Source: Chthoniobacteraceae bacterium (GTDB taxonomy: Bacteria > Verrucomicrobiota > Verrucomicrobiia > Chthoniobacterales > Chthoniobacteraceae). Taken from it: a stretch of 64,000 bases of DNA. Numbering within the stretch: position 1 is the first letter of the stretch; each line of letters begins with the position of its first letter. The position numbers and the translations under genes are program-made. This document shows positions 1 to 8,832 of the stretch, piece by piece. The DNA lies in the NCBI GenBank assembly GCA_947449735.1, contig CANFTB010000007.1:1-64000 (forward strand), read 5' to 3'. Below the pieces are notes generated by a model that saw only the letters and a list, made by a program, of their open reading frames with translations, was not told where the DNA came from and made no database searches.

Positions 1-1199
1 CCGCGCTGGACCGCCTTGTTTTTCACACGGTCTAAATTAATCCCGCCTCCGTCATCGATGATCTCGATGTTCACCTGCCCGCCCTCGTGGAAGGCGCGCA
101 TTTTTAGGCAGCCCTCTGCGGGCTTGCCGCGTTCAAGGCGCACCTCGGGAGTCTCGACCCCGTGGTCGACAGAATTCCGAACAATGTGCGTCAGCGGGTC
201 CTTGATCGCTTCGATGATCGTCTTGTCGAGCTCAGTCTCCTTGCCCTCCATCTCAAGACGGATCTGCTTGCCGCAGCTCGCAGAAAGATCGCGAACCACG
301 CGGGGCAGCTTGCTCCAGATGTTGCCGATCGGCTGCATACGCGTCTTCATCGCGCTCCCCTGCAACTCGGTTGTAATCAGGTTCAGGCGTTGTGCGGTGG
401 CCAGAAAAGCGCTGTCCGAGTTCTGCTCTGTGAACTGGAGCACCTGGTTCCGGGCCAGCACAAGCTCGCCTACCAGGTTCATCAATTTGTCGAGAAGGCC
501 CACATCCACGCGGATGGAACTGTCCGAAGCGGCCGAACTGCGGGACTCGCCGTGGTCGCCGCCCGAAGCCTCGGGATGCTCCGGGTGGGACGGCGCGGCA
601 GGCGCGGCCTTGGGAGCAACGGCAACGGAGGGCTTTGCAGCTTTCTCCGGGACCGGGACTGGAACAGGGACCGTGGCTGGCGCCGGAGTCGGAGCTGAAA
701 CCGGGGCCGGTGCCGGCGGCTCGTCCCCAAAGGGAATGGAATCAACATCCCCAACCAGAGTGGACGCCAAAATCGGCTCGTGCGTCGTCTCGACAGCCTC
801 CTCGGATTCCGGCTCCGAACTCACCCCGTCTTTGAGCCGGTCCAAAAGCTTGATCAGCGCGCTGTAATCTCGCTGAACGGGCGCACCGTCAGACTCGATC
901 TCGCCCAGCATGGTGCGCACCACGTCCACGGTGGAGAGCAATGCGCCGGTGATCTCGGGGTTGATGACGAGCGCGCCGTCTCGCATTTTACTCAGCAGAT
1001 TTTCGGCGGAATGCGAGACAGCCTCGAGCTGGGAGTAACTCAGAAAGCCGGCGGACCCCTTCAGCGTGTGGATCGTCCGAAAGATGCTGCTCAGCGTTTC
1101 CTTGTCGTGCGGATCCTTTTCCAGCTCAACCAAGTCCCGCTCTAGGCGGTCCAGGTTTTCATGGCTTTCAATCAGAAACTCTTTAATGAGGTCGTCCAT
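1..1199 (-). CDS. cheA: Chemotaxis histidine kinase CheA, N-terminal part (cut by window edge)
   Basis: Cytoplasmic kinase that autophosphorylates on a histidine in response to chemoreceptors and passes phosphate to CheY/CheB. It is read from the ATG at 1199 towards base 1, about 399 codons, with no stop before the edge. Residues 1-105 are an Hpt (P1) domain with the phospho-acceptor His44 in IHTLKGSAG. Residues about 230-300 are the P3 dimerisation helices (LLDKLMNLVGELVLARNQ). The ATPase domain then begins, with the N-box (HIVRNSVDHG, near residue 336) and the IDDGGGI G1 motif at the edge. Between Hpt and P3 lies a Pro/Ala/Val-rich linker that includes VPVPVPVP, where a P2 CheY-docking domain would normally be; I see no P2. 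The neighbouring receptor genes support a chemosensory array. The missing C-terminus should hold the rest of the ATPase domain and the CheW-like domain. Confidence 0.95.
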   Translation of the reverse strand, partial: MDDLIKEFLIESHENLDRLERDLVELEKDPHDKETLSSIFRTIHTLKGSAGFLSYSQLEAVSHSAENLLSKMRDGALVINPEITGALLSTVDVVRTMLGEIESDGAPVQRDYSALIKLLDRLKDGVSSEPESEEAVETTHEPILASTLVGDVDSIPFGDEPPAPAPVSAPTPAPATVPVPVPVPEKAAKPSVAVAPKAAPAAPSHPEHPEASGGDHGESRSSAASDSSIRVDVGLLDKLMNLVGELVLARNQVLQFTEQNSDSAFLATAQRLNLITTELQGSAMKTRMQPIGNIWSKLPRVVRDLSASCGKQIRLEMEGKETELDKTIIEAIKDPLTHIVRNSVDHGVETPEVRLERGKPAEGCLKMRAFHEGGQVNIEIIDDGGGINLDRVKNKAVQR

Positions 1200-1418
1200 A
1201 TGAAATGCGCGGGTTGGTGATCGTAAGCACAAGATCTGGCGTTGCAAACTTAATCATCACACGAGGACGACAAGCAAAGCAGCAAACAACTCCCTGCAAG
1301 CAATTTAACCGCAAAAGCCCGGCCCGCAGCCAGAACGATAACTTAATGTGATCCCATCATTAACAAAGGCTCACTTTCCGTGCCCGCCGCCACGCCCGTC
1401 CCCAGCTTGCCGAAGCAT

Positions 1419-1464
1419 GAAAAAGCCGCCGTCCCCAGTCTGAACCGAGGCGGCGGCGGCTTTC
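1419..1464 (-). terminator. Intrinsic terminator downstream of the first chemoreceptor
   Basis: The arms at 1422-1431 (AAAGCCGCCG) and 1454-1463 (CGGCGGCTTT) pair perfectly over 10 bp. Read on the minus strand the hairpin ends in GGCGGC followed by TTTTT, and it lies about 20 bases after the stop of the receptor gene at 1484. It should separate that receptor from cheA. Confidence 0.8.
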
Positions 1465-1483
1465 TTCCTGGTCAGAATGCAAC

Positions 1484-3280
1484 CTACGAAGCCGCTGACG
1501 GAGACTCGTAACGGTAACGGCTGACCAGATTCTGAAGGCTGGTCGCCATGTAGGAAAGGTCCTCCGCAGCCTTCTGGCTGTCGATGGCGCCGCTGGTGGT
1601 GTTCTCGGCCGCCGTAGCAACACTGCCAATATTGAGCGCAATCTCGGCGCTGCCGGCAGCCGCCAGACTGACGTTGCGCCCGATCTCGTTCGTGGCGATT
1701 GCCTGCTGTTCCACCGAATCCGCGATGGTGTTGGAGAGGTTGTTGATCTGCACGATCACCGAACCTACACTCGTGATGGCGCTGACGGCGTCCTGGGTGT
1801 CCGACTGGATCGTGTGGATTTTGAGGTGGATCTCCTCTGTTGCGGCAGCCGTCGCCTTTGCCAGCTCCTTGACCTCGTTTGCCACCACGGCAAACCCCTT
1901 GCCCGACTCCCCGGCACGAGCGGCCTCGATTGTTGCGTTAAGCGCAAGAAGATTGGTTTGCTGGGCAATGGAGGTGATCACCTTGATCACGTCACCGATC
2001 TCCGTGCTCGATTCTCCGAGGCGGGCAATGGTCGCACGAGTCGCCTCGGCGACGCCCACAGCTTCAGTCGCCGAACGGGCAGCTTGCGCGGCACTGGCGG
2101 CGATCTCCTTGATAGTCACTGTCATTTCCTCTGTAGCGGCGGCCACGGTTTGGAGGTTCTGGGACACCTCCTGGGCGGCAGAAGAAACGAGATTGGACTG
2201 GCTGGAGGTCTCCTCCGCGGCCGCGCTCATCGTGCTGGAAACGGCCGAAAGCTCGTGAGAAGACGAAGCCAGGGCCTGGGAACTCCTGGCGAAACCGCCG
2301 ATACTGTCCTTCAGAATAGACAAAAACCGATCCAGTCCCTCGCCCACCTGCCCTATGGCATCTTTGCCCTTCACCTTAACCGACTGGGTCAGGTCCCCGC
2401 CCGAAGCCGCGTTGACCACCAGAAGCAGCTGGTCCACCTTGCTCTGAAGTTCCTCCGCCTCCTGTTTTTCACGGAGAGCGGCGACGCGGATCTTCTCCAT
2501 TGCATCACGCATCGCACCGATGGCGTGGTTAAGGGAAACCGCCATTTCTCCGAGTTCGTCCCGGGACTGTATGTCCAAGCTCCGGTTCAAATCGCCGGAG
2601 GAGACGGCCTTAAGGACGTCCACCGTCCGTGTGAGAGGGTCCACTACGCTCCGGGTGATCGCGGCGCCACCGATGAGACTGAGCAAGGCGGCCACAACCC
2701 CCATGCCAAGGATCGCTATTCGCGAGGAATGGTAGGTGTCATGCGCTGCTACGGCAGCCTTCTGAATGTGATGAAACTGCTCCTCATAGGAGCCTTTCAA
2801 AACGACAAGATAAGCCTCGAGCAGCGGCAGCACCTCCATCTTCATTGCCTCGCGGGTCTTGGACAGGTCGCTTCCTTCATCCAATTTGAGTTTTTCGATT
2901 CCCGCACGGAGTGCTTCCCCCGCGTCGATGATCGCCTGGAAAGTCTTCTCCTCGTCGCCCCCGTCGCTCATCGACTTCAGCTTGAGGCCGCGCTCCCGCA
3001 TTTCATTCAGCTCCGCCTCAATACCGGCGCGCACCTTGACAATCTGCGTCCTGTCGGTGGTGTCCAGAATTTGGTAGACCTCGAGCGCGCTTTTGTTGGC
3101 GAGCATCATGAGGCGAGAGGAGTGGTCCTCCTGCGTGAACTCCTGCGCGACGAGATCGTCGACATTCGAATTAAGCAGAGAAATCTTCGATATCGACACC
3201 GCCGAAATGGCGATCAGGAAAACCAATACCCCCCCAAACCCAATGGCGAGACGAGGGGCGATCTTAAAGTTGTTTAGCAT
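1484..3280 (-). CDS. Methyl-accepting chemotaxis protein (transmembrane)
   Basis: Chemoreceptor of 598 residues that senses a periplasmic signal and controls CheA. TM1 is at about residues 11-31, followed by a helical four-helix-bundle type sensor domain (about 35-185) and TM2 (about 190-210). A HAMP domain ([18 protein letters not shown]) follows, then a second HAMP-like segment ([19 protein letters not shown]) and the long coiled-coil signalling domain. The canonical hairpin tip [20 protein letters not shown] is followed by [17 protein letters not shown]. There is no C-terminal NWETF-type pentapeptide for tethering CheR/CheB. The ligand cannot be told from the sequence. It is closely similar in layout to the next receptor (3419-5305), which suggests a family expansion. 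A terminator follows at 1419-1464, and an unusual hairpin lies in its leader (3295-3347). Confidence 0.95.
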   Translation of the reverse strand: MLNNFKIAPRLAIGFGGVLVFLIAISAVSISKISLLNSNVDDLVAQEFTQEDHSSRLMMLANKSALEVYQILDTTDRTQIVKVRAGIEAELNEMRERGLKLKSMSDGGDEEKTFQAIIDAGEALRAGIEKLKLDEGSDLSKTREAMKMEVLPLLEAYLVVLKGSYEEQFHHIQKAAVAAHDTYHSSRIAILGMGVVAALLSLIGGAAITRSVVDPLTRTVDVLKAVSSGDLNRSLDIQSRDELGEMAVSLNHAIGAMRDAMEKIRVAALREKQEAEELQSKVDQLLLVVNAASGGDLTQSVKVKGKDAIGQVGEGLDRFLSILKDSIGGFARSSQALASSSHELSAVSSTMSAAAEETSSQSNLVSSAAQEVSQNLQTVAAATEEMTVTIKEIAASAAQAARSATEAVGVAEATRATIARLGESSTEIGDVIKVITSIAQQTNLLALNATIEAARAGESGKGFAVVANEVKELAKATAAATEEIHLKIHTIQSDTQDAVSAITSVGSVIVQINNLSNTIADSVEQQAIATNEIGRNVSLAAAGSAEIALNIGSVATAAENTTSGAIDSQKAAEDLSYMATSLQNLVSRYRYESPSAAS

Positions 3281-3294
3281 AAATGTACCGGTAG

Positions 3295-3347
3295 CCCGAG
3301 AGCGGGAACACTCGAGTCATTGCGGTGCAAACGCAAACGTTCTCGGG
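3295..3347 (-). promoter_or_regulatory. Stem-loop in the leader just upstream of the receptor start
   Basis: On the minus strand CCCGAGA (3341-3347) pairs with TCTCGGG (3295-3301). An inner TTGCG/CGCAA helix (3332-3336 with 3320-3324) sits around a 7-base loop. The structure ends 14 bases before the receptor ATG at 3280, so it lies in the likely 5' leader. It has no T-tract. I do not recognise a known riboswitch consensus, including the c-di-GMP GEMM motif. Confidence 0.35.
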
Positions 3348-3418
3348 ATAAAACCCGTCCATCAGGCGCACGCCGGGGATGCCGCCCCGCTCCAGTCGGG
3401 CGCCCACACGGGCTAACC

Positions 3419-5305
3419 CTATTCAGCTCCGCCGTTCAACTCGACATCCAGGGCAGCCGCAGACTGCTCAGTCGGGGCCGGAATCTTGTAGTTAAATTTA
3501 TCCACCAAACGCTTCAGTTCGCCGGCCATCTCAGAGAGCTCCACCGCAGACCTCTGGCTCTCGCCCGCACCCTTCGCAGTGGCTTCCGCCGCAACAGCCA
3601 CACCCTCAATGTTGCGCGCAATCTCCGACCCACCGGCAGCCGCCTCGCTCACATTGTGGCTGATCTCGTTGGTCGTCGCGGTCTGCTCCTCGACGGAGAA
3701 GGCAATCACGTTTGCAATCTCGTTAATCTGGTTGATCACCTTCGTGATCTCATTGATGGCTCCGACAGCGCCGACCGTATCCGCCTGAATCGTCTCCACC
3801 TTGTGGCTGATGTCCTCCGCCGCGCTTGCCGTGGCCTTCGCCAACTCCTTCACCTCGTTTGCAACGACCGCAAAACCCTTGCCCGACTCCCCGGCGCGGG
3901 CAGCTTCGATGGTCGCGTTCAACGCCAACAGGTTCGTCTGCTGGGCAATCGTTGTGATCAGCTTGATCACGTTGCCAATCTCAATGCTCGACTCCCCGAG
4001 TTTCACGATCGTCAGGTTCGTCGACTCGGCGATTTTCACCGCCTCCAATGCGACCTTGGCAGCCTGCGACGCGTTCTTCGCGATTTCACTGACGCTCGCG
4101 GTCATCTCCTCTGAGGCCGCGGCGACCGTCTGCAGGTTGCGCGCCACCTGTTCGGCGGCGGCTGACACCGTTGTGGACTGACCCGCAGTCTCCTCGGCCG
4201 TCGCGCTCATCTCCGTGCTCACGGACGACAATTGCTGGGACGCGGCGTCCACGCTGCTGATCGCCTTTGCAAAAAGTTCGATGCTGTTGCGGAAGGCCTC
4301 GAGCAGCGTTCCCAATCCCTCGCCAACCTGACCGATCGCATCCACACCGTAGACATTAACGGACTGGGTCAGGTCGCCTTCGACCGCTGCGTTCACGGCC
4401 GACAGCAGAGTCTCGGCCTTCTGCCGTTGAACGAGGGCCAGCTCCTTCTCCTGCTGGGCTTTCTTCTGATTCTCCGCAACCACGCTCCACTCCACCACCT
4501 CCTCCAGAAGCACAGACCGAATGGAACCCACCATCTCGTTCACCGATGTAGCCATGTGCCCGATCTCGTCGTCCACGTTATGCTCCAGCTTTTGGCGGAA
4601 GTCGCCGCGGGCGACGGCGTCCAAAACATCGGCGGTCCGCTTCAGCGTCGCGATAATGCTGCCCGAAACCGTTCTCGAGAGCACGATCACCACCAGAATG
4701 ACGCCGCCCAGCGCCGCAAATAAAATCACCTCGGCCTGCATGATAAGAGAACCAACCTGCTTCTCTTCTGCCGCGGCAAAAGCCTCCGCCTTGGAGACAA
4801 GCGACAATACCGCCGCCAAGTGCTTTTCGTACAGCGGACGCATCTTCGCAGTGAACAGAGACTCCGCCTTGTCGCGGTTTCCGGAATGCAGCGCGGAGGC
4901 AAACTCCCCGTCGCGAAGCGCGAAAAACTCCAGCGCCGACGGCTTGCACTCCTCGTTCAGCATCCGAAGCATCTCGGGACTGGGCATGTTGGTGGCCCAG
5001 AAAGTCATCCGCTCTTCAAACGTTTTGCGGAGGGCTGTCCCCTTCTCCAAGGCCTGATTCACGTCCTCCGGTTTCTTTGCCGCCAAAGCCTCCAAGACCG
5101 CAGTGTACGACTCAAGAATGTACGCCGGCGGGGGAAGAATGTCTGCTAGCAGATCCTTGCCCGTAATAATCCTATCGTACCGGGGACCATTCACTTTAAC
5201 CTGCTGCAGCGTGACAAAACTTGCTGTCCCGAACACCACGAACCCAACAGCAAAACATGAAATCAGGAGCCTGAATTTACCGCCCAAAGACAAACGTTCG
5301 ATCAT
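3419..5305 (-). CDS. Methyl-accepting chemotaxis protein (transmembrane)
   Basis: Second membrane chemoreceptor, 628 residues from the ATG at 5305 (MIERLSLGG). The frame stays open 77 codons further up, but that stretch lacks receptor features, and the short start leaves a normal TM1 at about residues 12-32. Order: TM1, a helical periplasmic sensor (about 35-190), TM2 (about 195-215), HAMP, a second HAMP-like element ([18 protein letters not shown]), then the signalling coiled coil with the same tip as its neighbour ([20 protein letters not shown]). The C-terminal 20 residues are acidic and Ala-rich with no pentapeptide. The first ~50 codons and about 80 bases of leader are repeated, in decayed form, at 7231-7475. 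Confidence 0.95.
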   Translation of the reverse strand: MIERLSLGGKFRLLISCFAVGFVVFGTASFVTLQQVKVNGPRYDRIITGKDLLADILPPPAYILESYTAVLEALAAKKPEDVNQALEKGTALRKTFEERMTFWATNMPSPEMLRMLNEECKPSALEFFALRDGEFASALHSGNRDKAESLFTAKMRPLYEKHLAAVLSLVSKAEAFAAAEEKQVGSLIMQAEVILFAALGGVILVVIVLSRTVSGSIIATLKRTADVLDAVARGDFRQKLEHNVDDEIGHMATSVNEMVGSIRSVLLEEVVEWSVVAENQKKAQQEKELALVQRQKAETLLSAVNAAVEGDLTQSVNVYGVDAIGQVGEGLGTLLEAFRNSIELFAKAISSVDAASQQLSSVSTEMSATAEETAGQSTTVSAAAEQVARNLQTVAAASEEMTASVSEIAKNASQAAKVALEAVKIAESTNLTIVKLGESSIEIGNVIKLITTIAQQTNLLALNATIEAARAGESGKGFAVVANEVKELAKATASAAEDISHKVETIQADTVGAVGAINEITKVINQINEIANVIAFSVEEQTATTNEISHNVSEAAAGGSEIARNIEGVAVAAEATAKGAGESQRSAVELSEMAGELKRLVDKFNYKIPAPTEQSAAALDVELNGGAE

Positions 5306-5959
5306 AAATAGGGTCTGCTTAAAAAAAGGGGGAGGTGAAGCCAAACAGACAACGTTAAAGTATCGCAAGCAAAAATACACGGGAAACAAACCACCTCCTG
5401 AGAGATGTTGTCTGAATGTTACATTCCGTACGGTTAAGAACTCACAGAATGGGCTGATTAATTCCGGCAACTTCACCACAAAACGTCTAGTCCCCCCTAC
5501 CATCCGGCTCTTTCGCAAACAGACCGCCTGCGCCAAGCTTACTCGTGATCAGGCTCCGAAACCTGAAACCGCTCCGTTCTCCGGCCAAACGGAAATTTGG
5601 ACTGCCACTCACGCAGTCGCGGTTCAACCTATGCGATACAGGCTTCCTAGAGCAGGCTGCTGTAACCGAAAGTGATAGAAAACCGCTGTTTGCCCCATTT
5701 CGCATCTCACTCGCGCGGCATTGTCGCGGCGTGCGCTAAAGTTTAACAAGCGCTTCAATGGAATGGTAATTAATGATGCGGCTTTCACAGGTGTCAGTTT
5801 CGGAGCAAATGTATTGCAAAATTCCGAAAACTATAGCGGTCTAGGGTCCTGGCGGACCCCGGCGCTATCGGCCTTGAGAAAGTTTTGAGCAGGTTCAGGA
5901 ATCCACAAAGATTCCTTCTTTGGATAAACTGCACACGTCATTAAATTTAGGGTTTTTAT
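5306..5959. other. Long gene-free divergent region between two chemoreceptor genes
   Basis: About 650 bases with no convincing gene. Frames open here on both strands have no recognisable protein and unnatural composition. The part next to 5305 is the leader of the minus-strand receptor. Its 5306-5387 segment is conserved in the decayed copy at 7390-7475, which suggests that it carries the promoter or leader. The rest drives the plus-strand soluble receptor at 5960 and contains the hairpin at 5833-5868. No clear -35/-10 pair was found. Confidence 0.5.
5833..5868 (+). promoter_or_regulatory. Two-part hairpin upstream of the soluble chemoreceptor
   Basis: The outer arms ATAGCG (5833-5838) and CGCTAT (5863-5868) enclose an internal loop and an inner GGGTCC/GGACCC helix (5844-5849 with 5854-5859) closed by a 4-base loop. 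It lies about 90 bases before the ATG at 5960. There is no T-tract, so it is more likely a leader structure than an intrinsic terminator. Confidence 0.3.
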
Positions 5960-7012
5960 ATGTCTGAGCACGAAAGAATTGTTGAGTTATCGCGAAATGT
6001 GGGGACGGTGGCGAACCGCAAGCTTAAATCCATTAATGCCATCACGCATGAGATGCGCATCCTCGCGCTCAATGCCCTCATCGAGGCTTCCCGGGCCGGT
6101 TCGGCGGGAGTTGGCTTTGCGGTGGTGGCAAATGAAGTGAAGTCGGTTTCGCATCGCATTACCGATATTTCCTTACAGATGAGCCGGGACCTCGCGTCAT
6201 CGATTACCGACTTGAACAAGGTGGGGCAGAACATGATGGTTCAGCTTGAAGAGGCTAAAGGGCAGCGGTTGAGAGACCTTTCCACGAACATGATCGACAT
6301 CATAGATCGGAATCTTTACGAGCGCTCCTGTGATGTGCGCTGGTGGGCCACGGACGGGGCGGTTGTGGAGGCGTTGGAGAGTGCAGACGAATCAAAGCGT
6401 GCCTTTGCGTCTGAGCGTCTGGGCGTCATCTTGAATAGTTACACTGTCTATCTGGATCTTTGGATTGCCGATTTAGAGGGCAACGTGATCGCGAGTGGTC
6501 GCCCGAACCTTTATTCTGCCGCGATTGGGAGCAATGTGGCGGGTGAGGCATGGTTTCAAGATGCGGTGGCAACGGCCTCCGGGGATCATTACGCTGCGCA
6601 AGATATCGAGGTGGCGCCCCTTTTGGCCTCCCAGCAGGTAGCGACGTATTCGACTGCGGTGCGCGAAGGCGGTCGAGCTGATGGGAAAGTGATTGGCGCG
6701 TTGGGAATCTTTTTCGATTGGGGTACGCAAGCGGCGGCTGTTGTGAATGCGGTTCGTCTTACCCCTCAGGAGAAGGCGCTGACACGTTGTATGCTCGTGG
6801 ACAAGGAAGGGCGGATCATTGCCAGCTCCGATGGGAAGGGCATTCTCCGAGACACGTTTGTGATCAGAAAGAGTTCAGCCACCGCTAAAGCTGACTTTTA
6901 CACGTCAGCAGACGGCACCTCCGTCGGGTTTGCAGAAACTCCGGGTTATGAGACCTACCCGGGATTGGGATGGTATGGAATTGTAGAGCAGAGGTTACAC
7001 CAAGGCGGTTAG
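5960..7012 (+). CDS. Soluble chemoreceptor with inverted order: signalling tip, then Cache-like sensor
   Basis: 350 residues with no signal peptide or membrane segment. Residues 1-105 resemble only the tip of an MCP signalling hairpin: IN-AITHEMRILALNALIEASRAG followed by [17 protein letters not shown] short helical linker follows, and residues about 125-345 look like a Cache/PAS-type ligand-binding fold (VYLDLWIADLEGNVIASGRPN, later CMLVDKEGRIIASSDGKG). Usual receptors have the sensor first, a transmembrane region and a signalling domain several times longer. By family logic it could join CheA/CheW arrays as a cytoplasmic sensor, but the signalling domain is very short and has no clear methylation helices. 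The gene is divergent from the receptor at 3419-5305. The stop is TAG at 7010-7012. The MCP-tip assignment is firm, the Cache-like call moderate, and the function inferred. Confidence 0.8.
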   Translation: MSEHERIVELSRNVGTVANRKLKSINAITHEMRILALNALIEASRAGSAGVGFAVVANEVKSVSHRITDISLQMSRDLASSITDLNKVGQNMMVQLEEAKGQRLRDLSTNMIDIIDRNLYERSCDVRWWATDGAVVEALESADESKRAFASERLGVILNSYTVYLDLWIADLEGNVIASGRPNLYSAAIGSNVAGEAWFQDAVATASGDHYAAQDIEVAPLLASQQVATYSTAVREGGRADGKVIGALGIFFDWGTQAAAVVNAVRLTPQEKALTRCMLVDKEGRIIASSDGKGILRDTFVIRKSSATAKADFYTSADGTSVGFAETPGYETYPGLGWYGIVEQRLHQGG

Positions 7013-7230
7013 GCGGACTCGTATCTGGAGGAAAATCACCTCGCTCCTAAAAGCTCCAGGTTTCGATGCAATCTCTGCTTCGCAACGCTCTCCTAGCCTT
7101 TTGACATACCAGGCCGTCAGCAAAACCTGACTAAGAACCAAAACCATCGTCCAGTTGCGGCGGGGTCGCCAAGTGCTAAGCTCCAGCTCCGGAAAAGCTC
7201 TCTGCCACGTGCAAGGAGTCGTTCTTATCC

Positions 7231-7475
7231 GGCAGCAGGTCCTTGCCTGTGATGATCCGCTCATACCGGGGACCATTCACTTTAACCTGCTGAAGGGTGA
7301 CAAAGCTTGCTGTTCCGAACACTAGGAACCCAACAGCAAAACATCAAATCAAGAGCCTGAACTTACCGCCCAGAGACAAACGATCGATCACAGATAGGGT
7401 CTTCTTAAAAATTGGGGGAGGAGAGGACCAGCAGACCGTGCAAAAGGATCGCAAGTAAAAAGACCCGACAGGAAA
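7231..7475 (-). pseudogene. Decayed duplicate of the 5' end and leader of the receptor at 3419-5305
   Basis: This stretch is closely similar to 5148-5387. It keeps the leader (including CTTGCGAT and AAGACCCTAT blocks) and the first ~50 codons, reading [15 protein letters not shown], a stop, CFAVGFLVFGTASF and then on to ITGKDLLPD. The start codon has become GTG, and the TCA codon for Ser16 has become TGA. Similarity to the intact gene ends after GKDLLPD, and a TAG follows at 7176-7178. Nothing downstream resembles the rest of a receptor, so it is a truncated, dead copy. It lies just after the soluble receptor gene in opposite orientation. Confidence 0.8.
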
Positions 7476-7511
7476 GTCAGCCGGGCCACGGCTGAGCGGC
7501 TCGCTTCAAAC

Positions 7512-7545
7512 AAAAAAAACCGCGCAGACACTCAGGCCTGCGCGG
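7512..7545 (-). terminator. Intrinsic terminator of the aldolase gene
   Basis: The perfect 8-bp arms CCGCGCAG (7520-7527) and CTGCGCGG (7538-7545) are followed on the minus strand by a run of eight T (7512-7519 on the plus strand is all A). It lies 43 bases after the fba stop. Confidence 0.85.
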
Positions 7546-7588
7546 CATTCTTCTAAACCAGACCACCGGGAAGCCCGGAGCAGCCCGA

Positions 7589-8665
7589 TCAGGCGTTCCG
7601 GTTCACGCAATTCAGATCTTCAAACGAAAGAACGAGGCGCTTTGCCGCCGCGTCTTCCGCCGCGCCCAACCACACGCGAGGATCGTAGTACTTCTTGTTG
7701 GGAGCATCCGCGCCCTTCGGATTACCGATCTGCCCCTGCAGATATTCCCGGTTCTTGGCTTCGTACGCGCGCACCCCGTCCCAGAACGCCCACTGAATGT
7801 CGGTATCCAGGTTCATCTTGATCGCGCCGTAGCTGATCGCCTCGCGAATCTCCTCCCGGGTGGAACCCGACCCGCCGTGGAACACAAAGTTTACGGGCTT
7901 GGCCGCTGTGCCGAGAGTCTTCTCGATGTGGTCCTGGGAGTTTTTGAGAATCAGGGGCTTCAATTTGACGTTCCCCGGCTTGTACACGCCGTGCACGTTT
8001 CCGAACGCCGCTGCGATCGTGAAATTCGGACTGATCGCGCTCAGTGTCGTGTAGGCCTGGGCGACCTCCTCGGGCTGCGTGTAGAGCTTCGACTCCTCCA
8101 CTCCGGAGTTGTCGACCCCGTCCTCCTCGCCGCCAGTGACGCCGAGTTCGATTTCCAAAGTCATCCCCATGCGGGCCATGCGTTCAAAATAACGAGCGCA
8201 GATCTCGAGGTTTTCGTGCAACGGCTCCTCGGAAAGGTCCAGCATGTGGGAGCTGTACAAGGGCTTCCCAGTGCGGGCGAACTGCTCTTCGCTCGCCGCC
8301 AGCATGCCGTCCACCCATGGCAAAAGCTTCTTGGCGCAGTGGTCCGTATTCAACACCACCGGAACCCCGTATGCCTTGGCGGCCAGGTCCACGAAGTGCG
8401 CCCCTGCAATCCCGCCCTGAATCGGGCCGAACTGCGCCTCCTTGCTCACGGTCTTTCCAATGAAAAACTGGGCGCCCCCGTTCGAAAACTGGATCATCGT
8501 CGGGGAATTCACCTCGCGTGCCGCGGCGAGGGCCGCGTTGACGGAATCCGTCCCGATGCAGTTGATCGCCGGCAGGGCGAACTCGTTGGCTTTTGCGTAA
8601 TCCAACAGTTCTTTCACTTCATCCCCGAAAAGAACGCCGGCCCGAAATCGTTTTGCGACTGTCAT
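7589..8665 (-). CDS. fbaA: Class II fructose-bisphosphate aldolase
   Basis: Zinc enzyme of glycolysis and gluconeogenesis that cleaves fructose-1,6-bisphosphate to glyceraldehyde-3-phosphate and dihydroxyacetone phosphate. The product is 358 residues from the ATG at 8665 (MTVAKRFRAG), matching the ~359-residue E. coli FbaA type. An open frame continues upstream but has no family character. Visible motifs are the zinc-site LNTDHCAKK (His109), GVTGGEEDGVDNS, the HGVYKPGNVKL zinc-site region, FHGGSGST (phosphate binding) and NLDTDIQWA. The long insert with GGEEDGVD marks the class IIA subgroup. It appears monocistronic, with its own terminator at 7512-7545. It is the only central-glycolysis gene in the window. 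Confidence 0.97.
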   Translation of the reverse strand: MTVAKRFRAGVLFGDEVKELLDYAKANEFALPAINCIGTDSVNAALAAAREVNSPTMIQFSNGGAQFFIGKTVSKEAQFGPIQGGIAGAHFVDLAAKAYGVPVVLNTDHCAKKLLPWVDGMLAASEEQFARTGKPLYSSHMLDLSEEPLHENLEICARYFERMARMGMTLEIELGVTGGEEDGVDNSGVEESKLYTQPEEVAQAYTTLSAISPNFTIAAAFGNVHGVYKPGNVKLKPLILKNSQDHIEKTLGTAAKPVNFVFHGGSGSTREEIREAISYGAIKMNLDTDIQWAFWDGVRAYEAKNREYLQGQIGNPKGADAPNKKYYDPRVWLGAAEDAAAKRLVLSFEDLNCVNRNA

Positions 8666-8832
8666 GGTGAGGCTTGTACCAGACCCGGGCGGCTCCACAA
8701 ACGCGAAAATGCGTAAAATGGCCTCCCGGGCGATGCTCCAATACGCGTCGAGAAAACAGGCACGCCAAAAACATGCCCCCTTAGAACCGTCCGTCGAGAG
8801 ACGGACGGGCCCAGACACCGGCAGGATCGCGG

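Noticed and set aside
1814-3277. 487-codon plus-strand open frame antisense to the first chemoreceptor
   Set aside because: The translation has no domain, and the opposite strand encodes a clear MCP with TM, HAMP and signalling tip.
3281-3418. c-di-GMP (GEMM) riboswitch before the chemoreceptor
   Set aside because: The conserved GEMM blocks around the tetraloop and receptor are missing, although a stem-loop is present.
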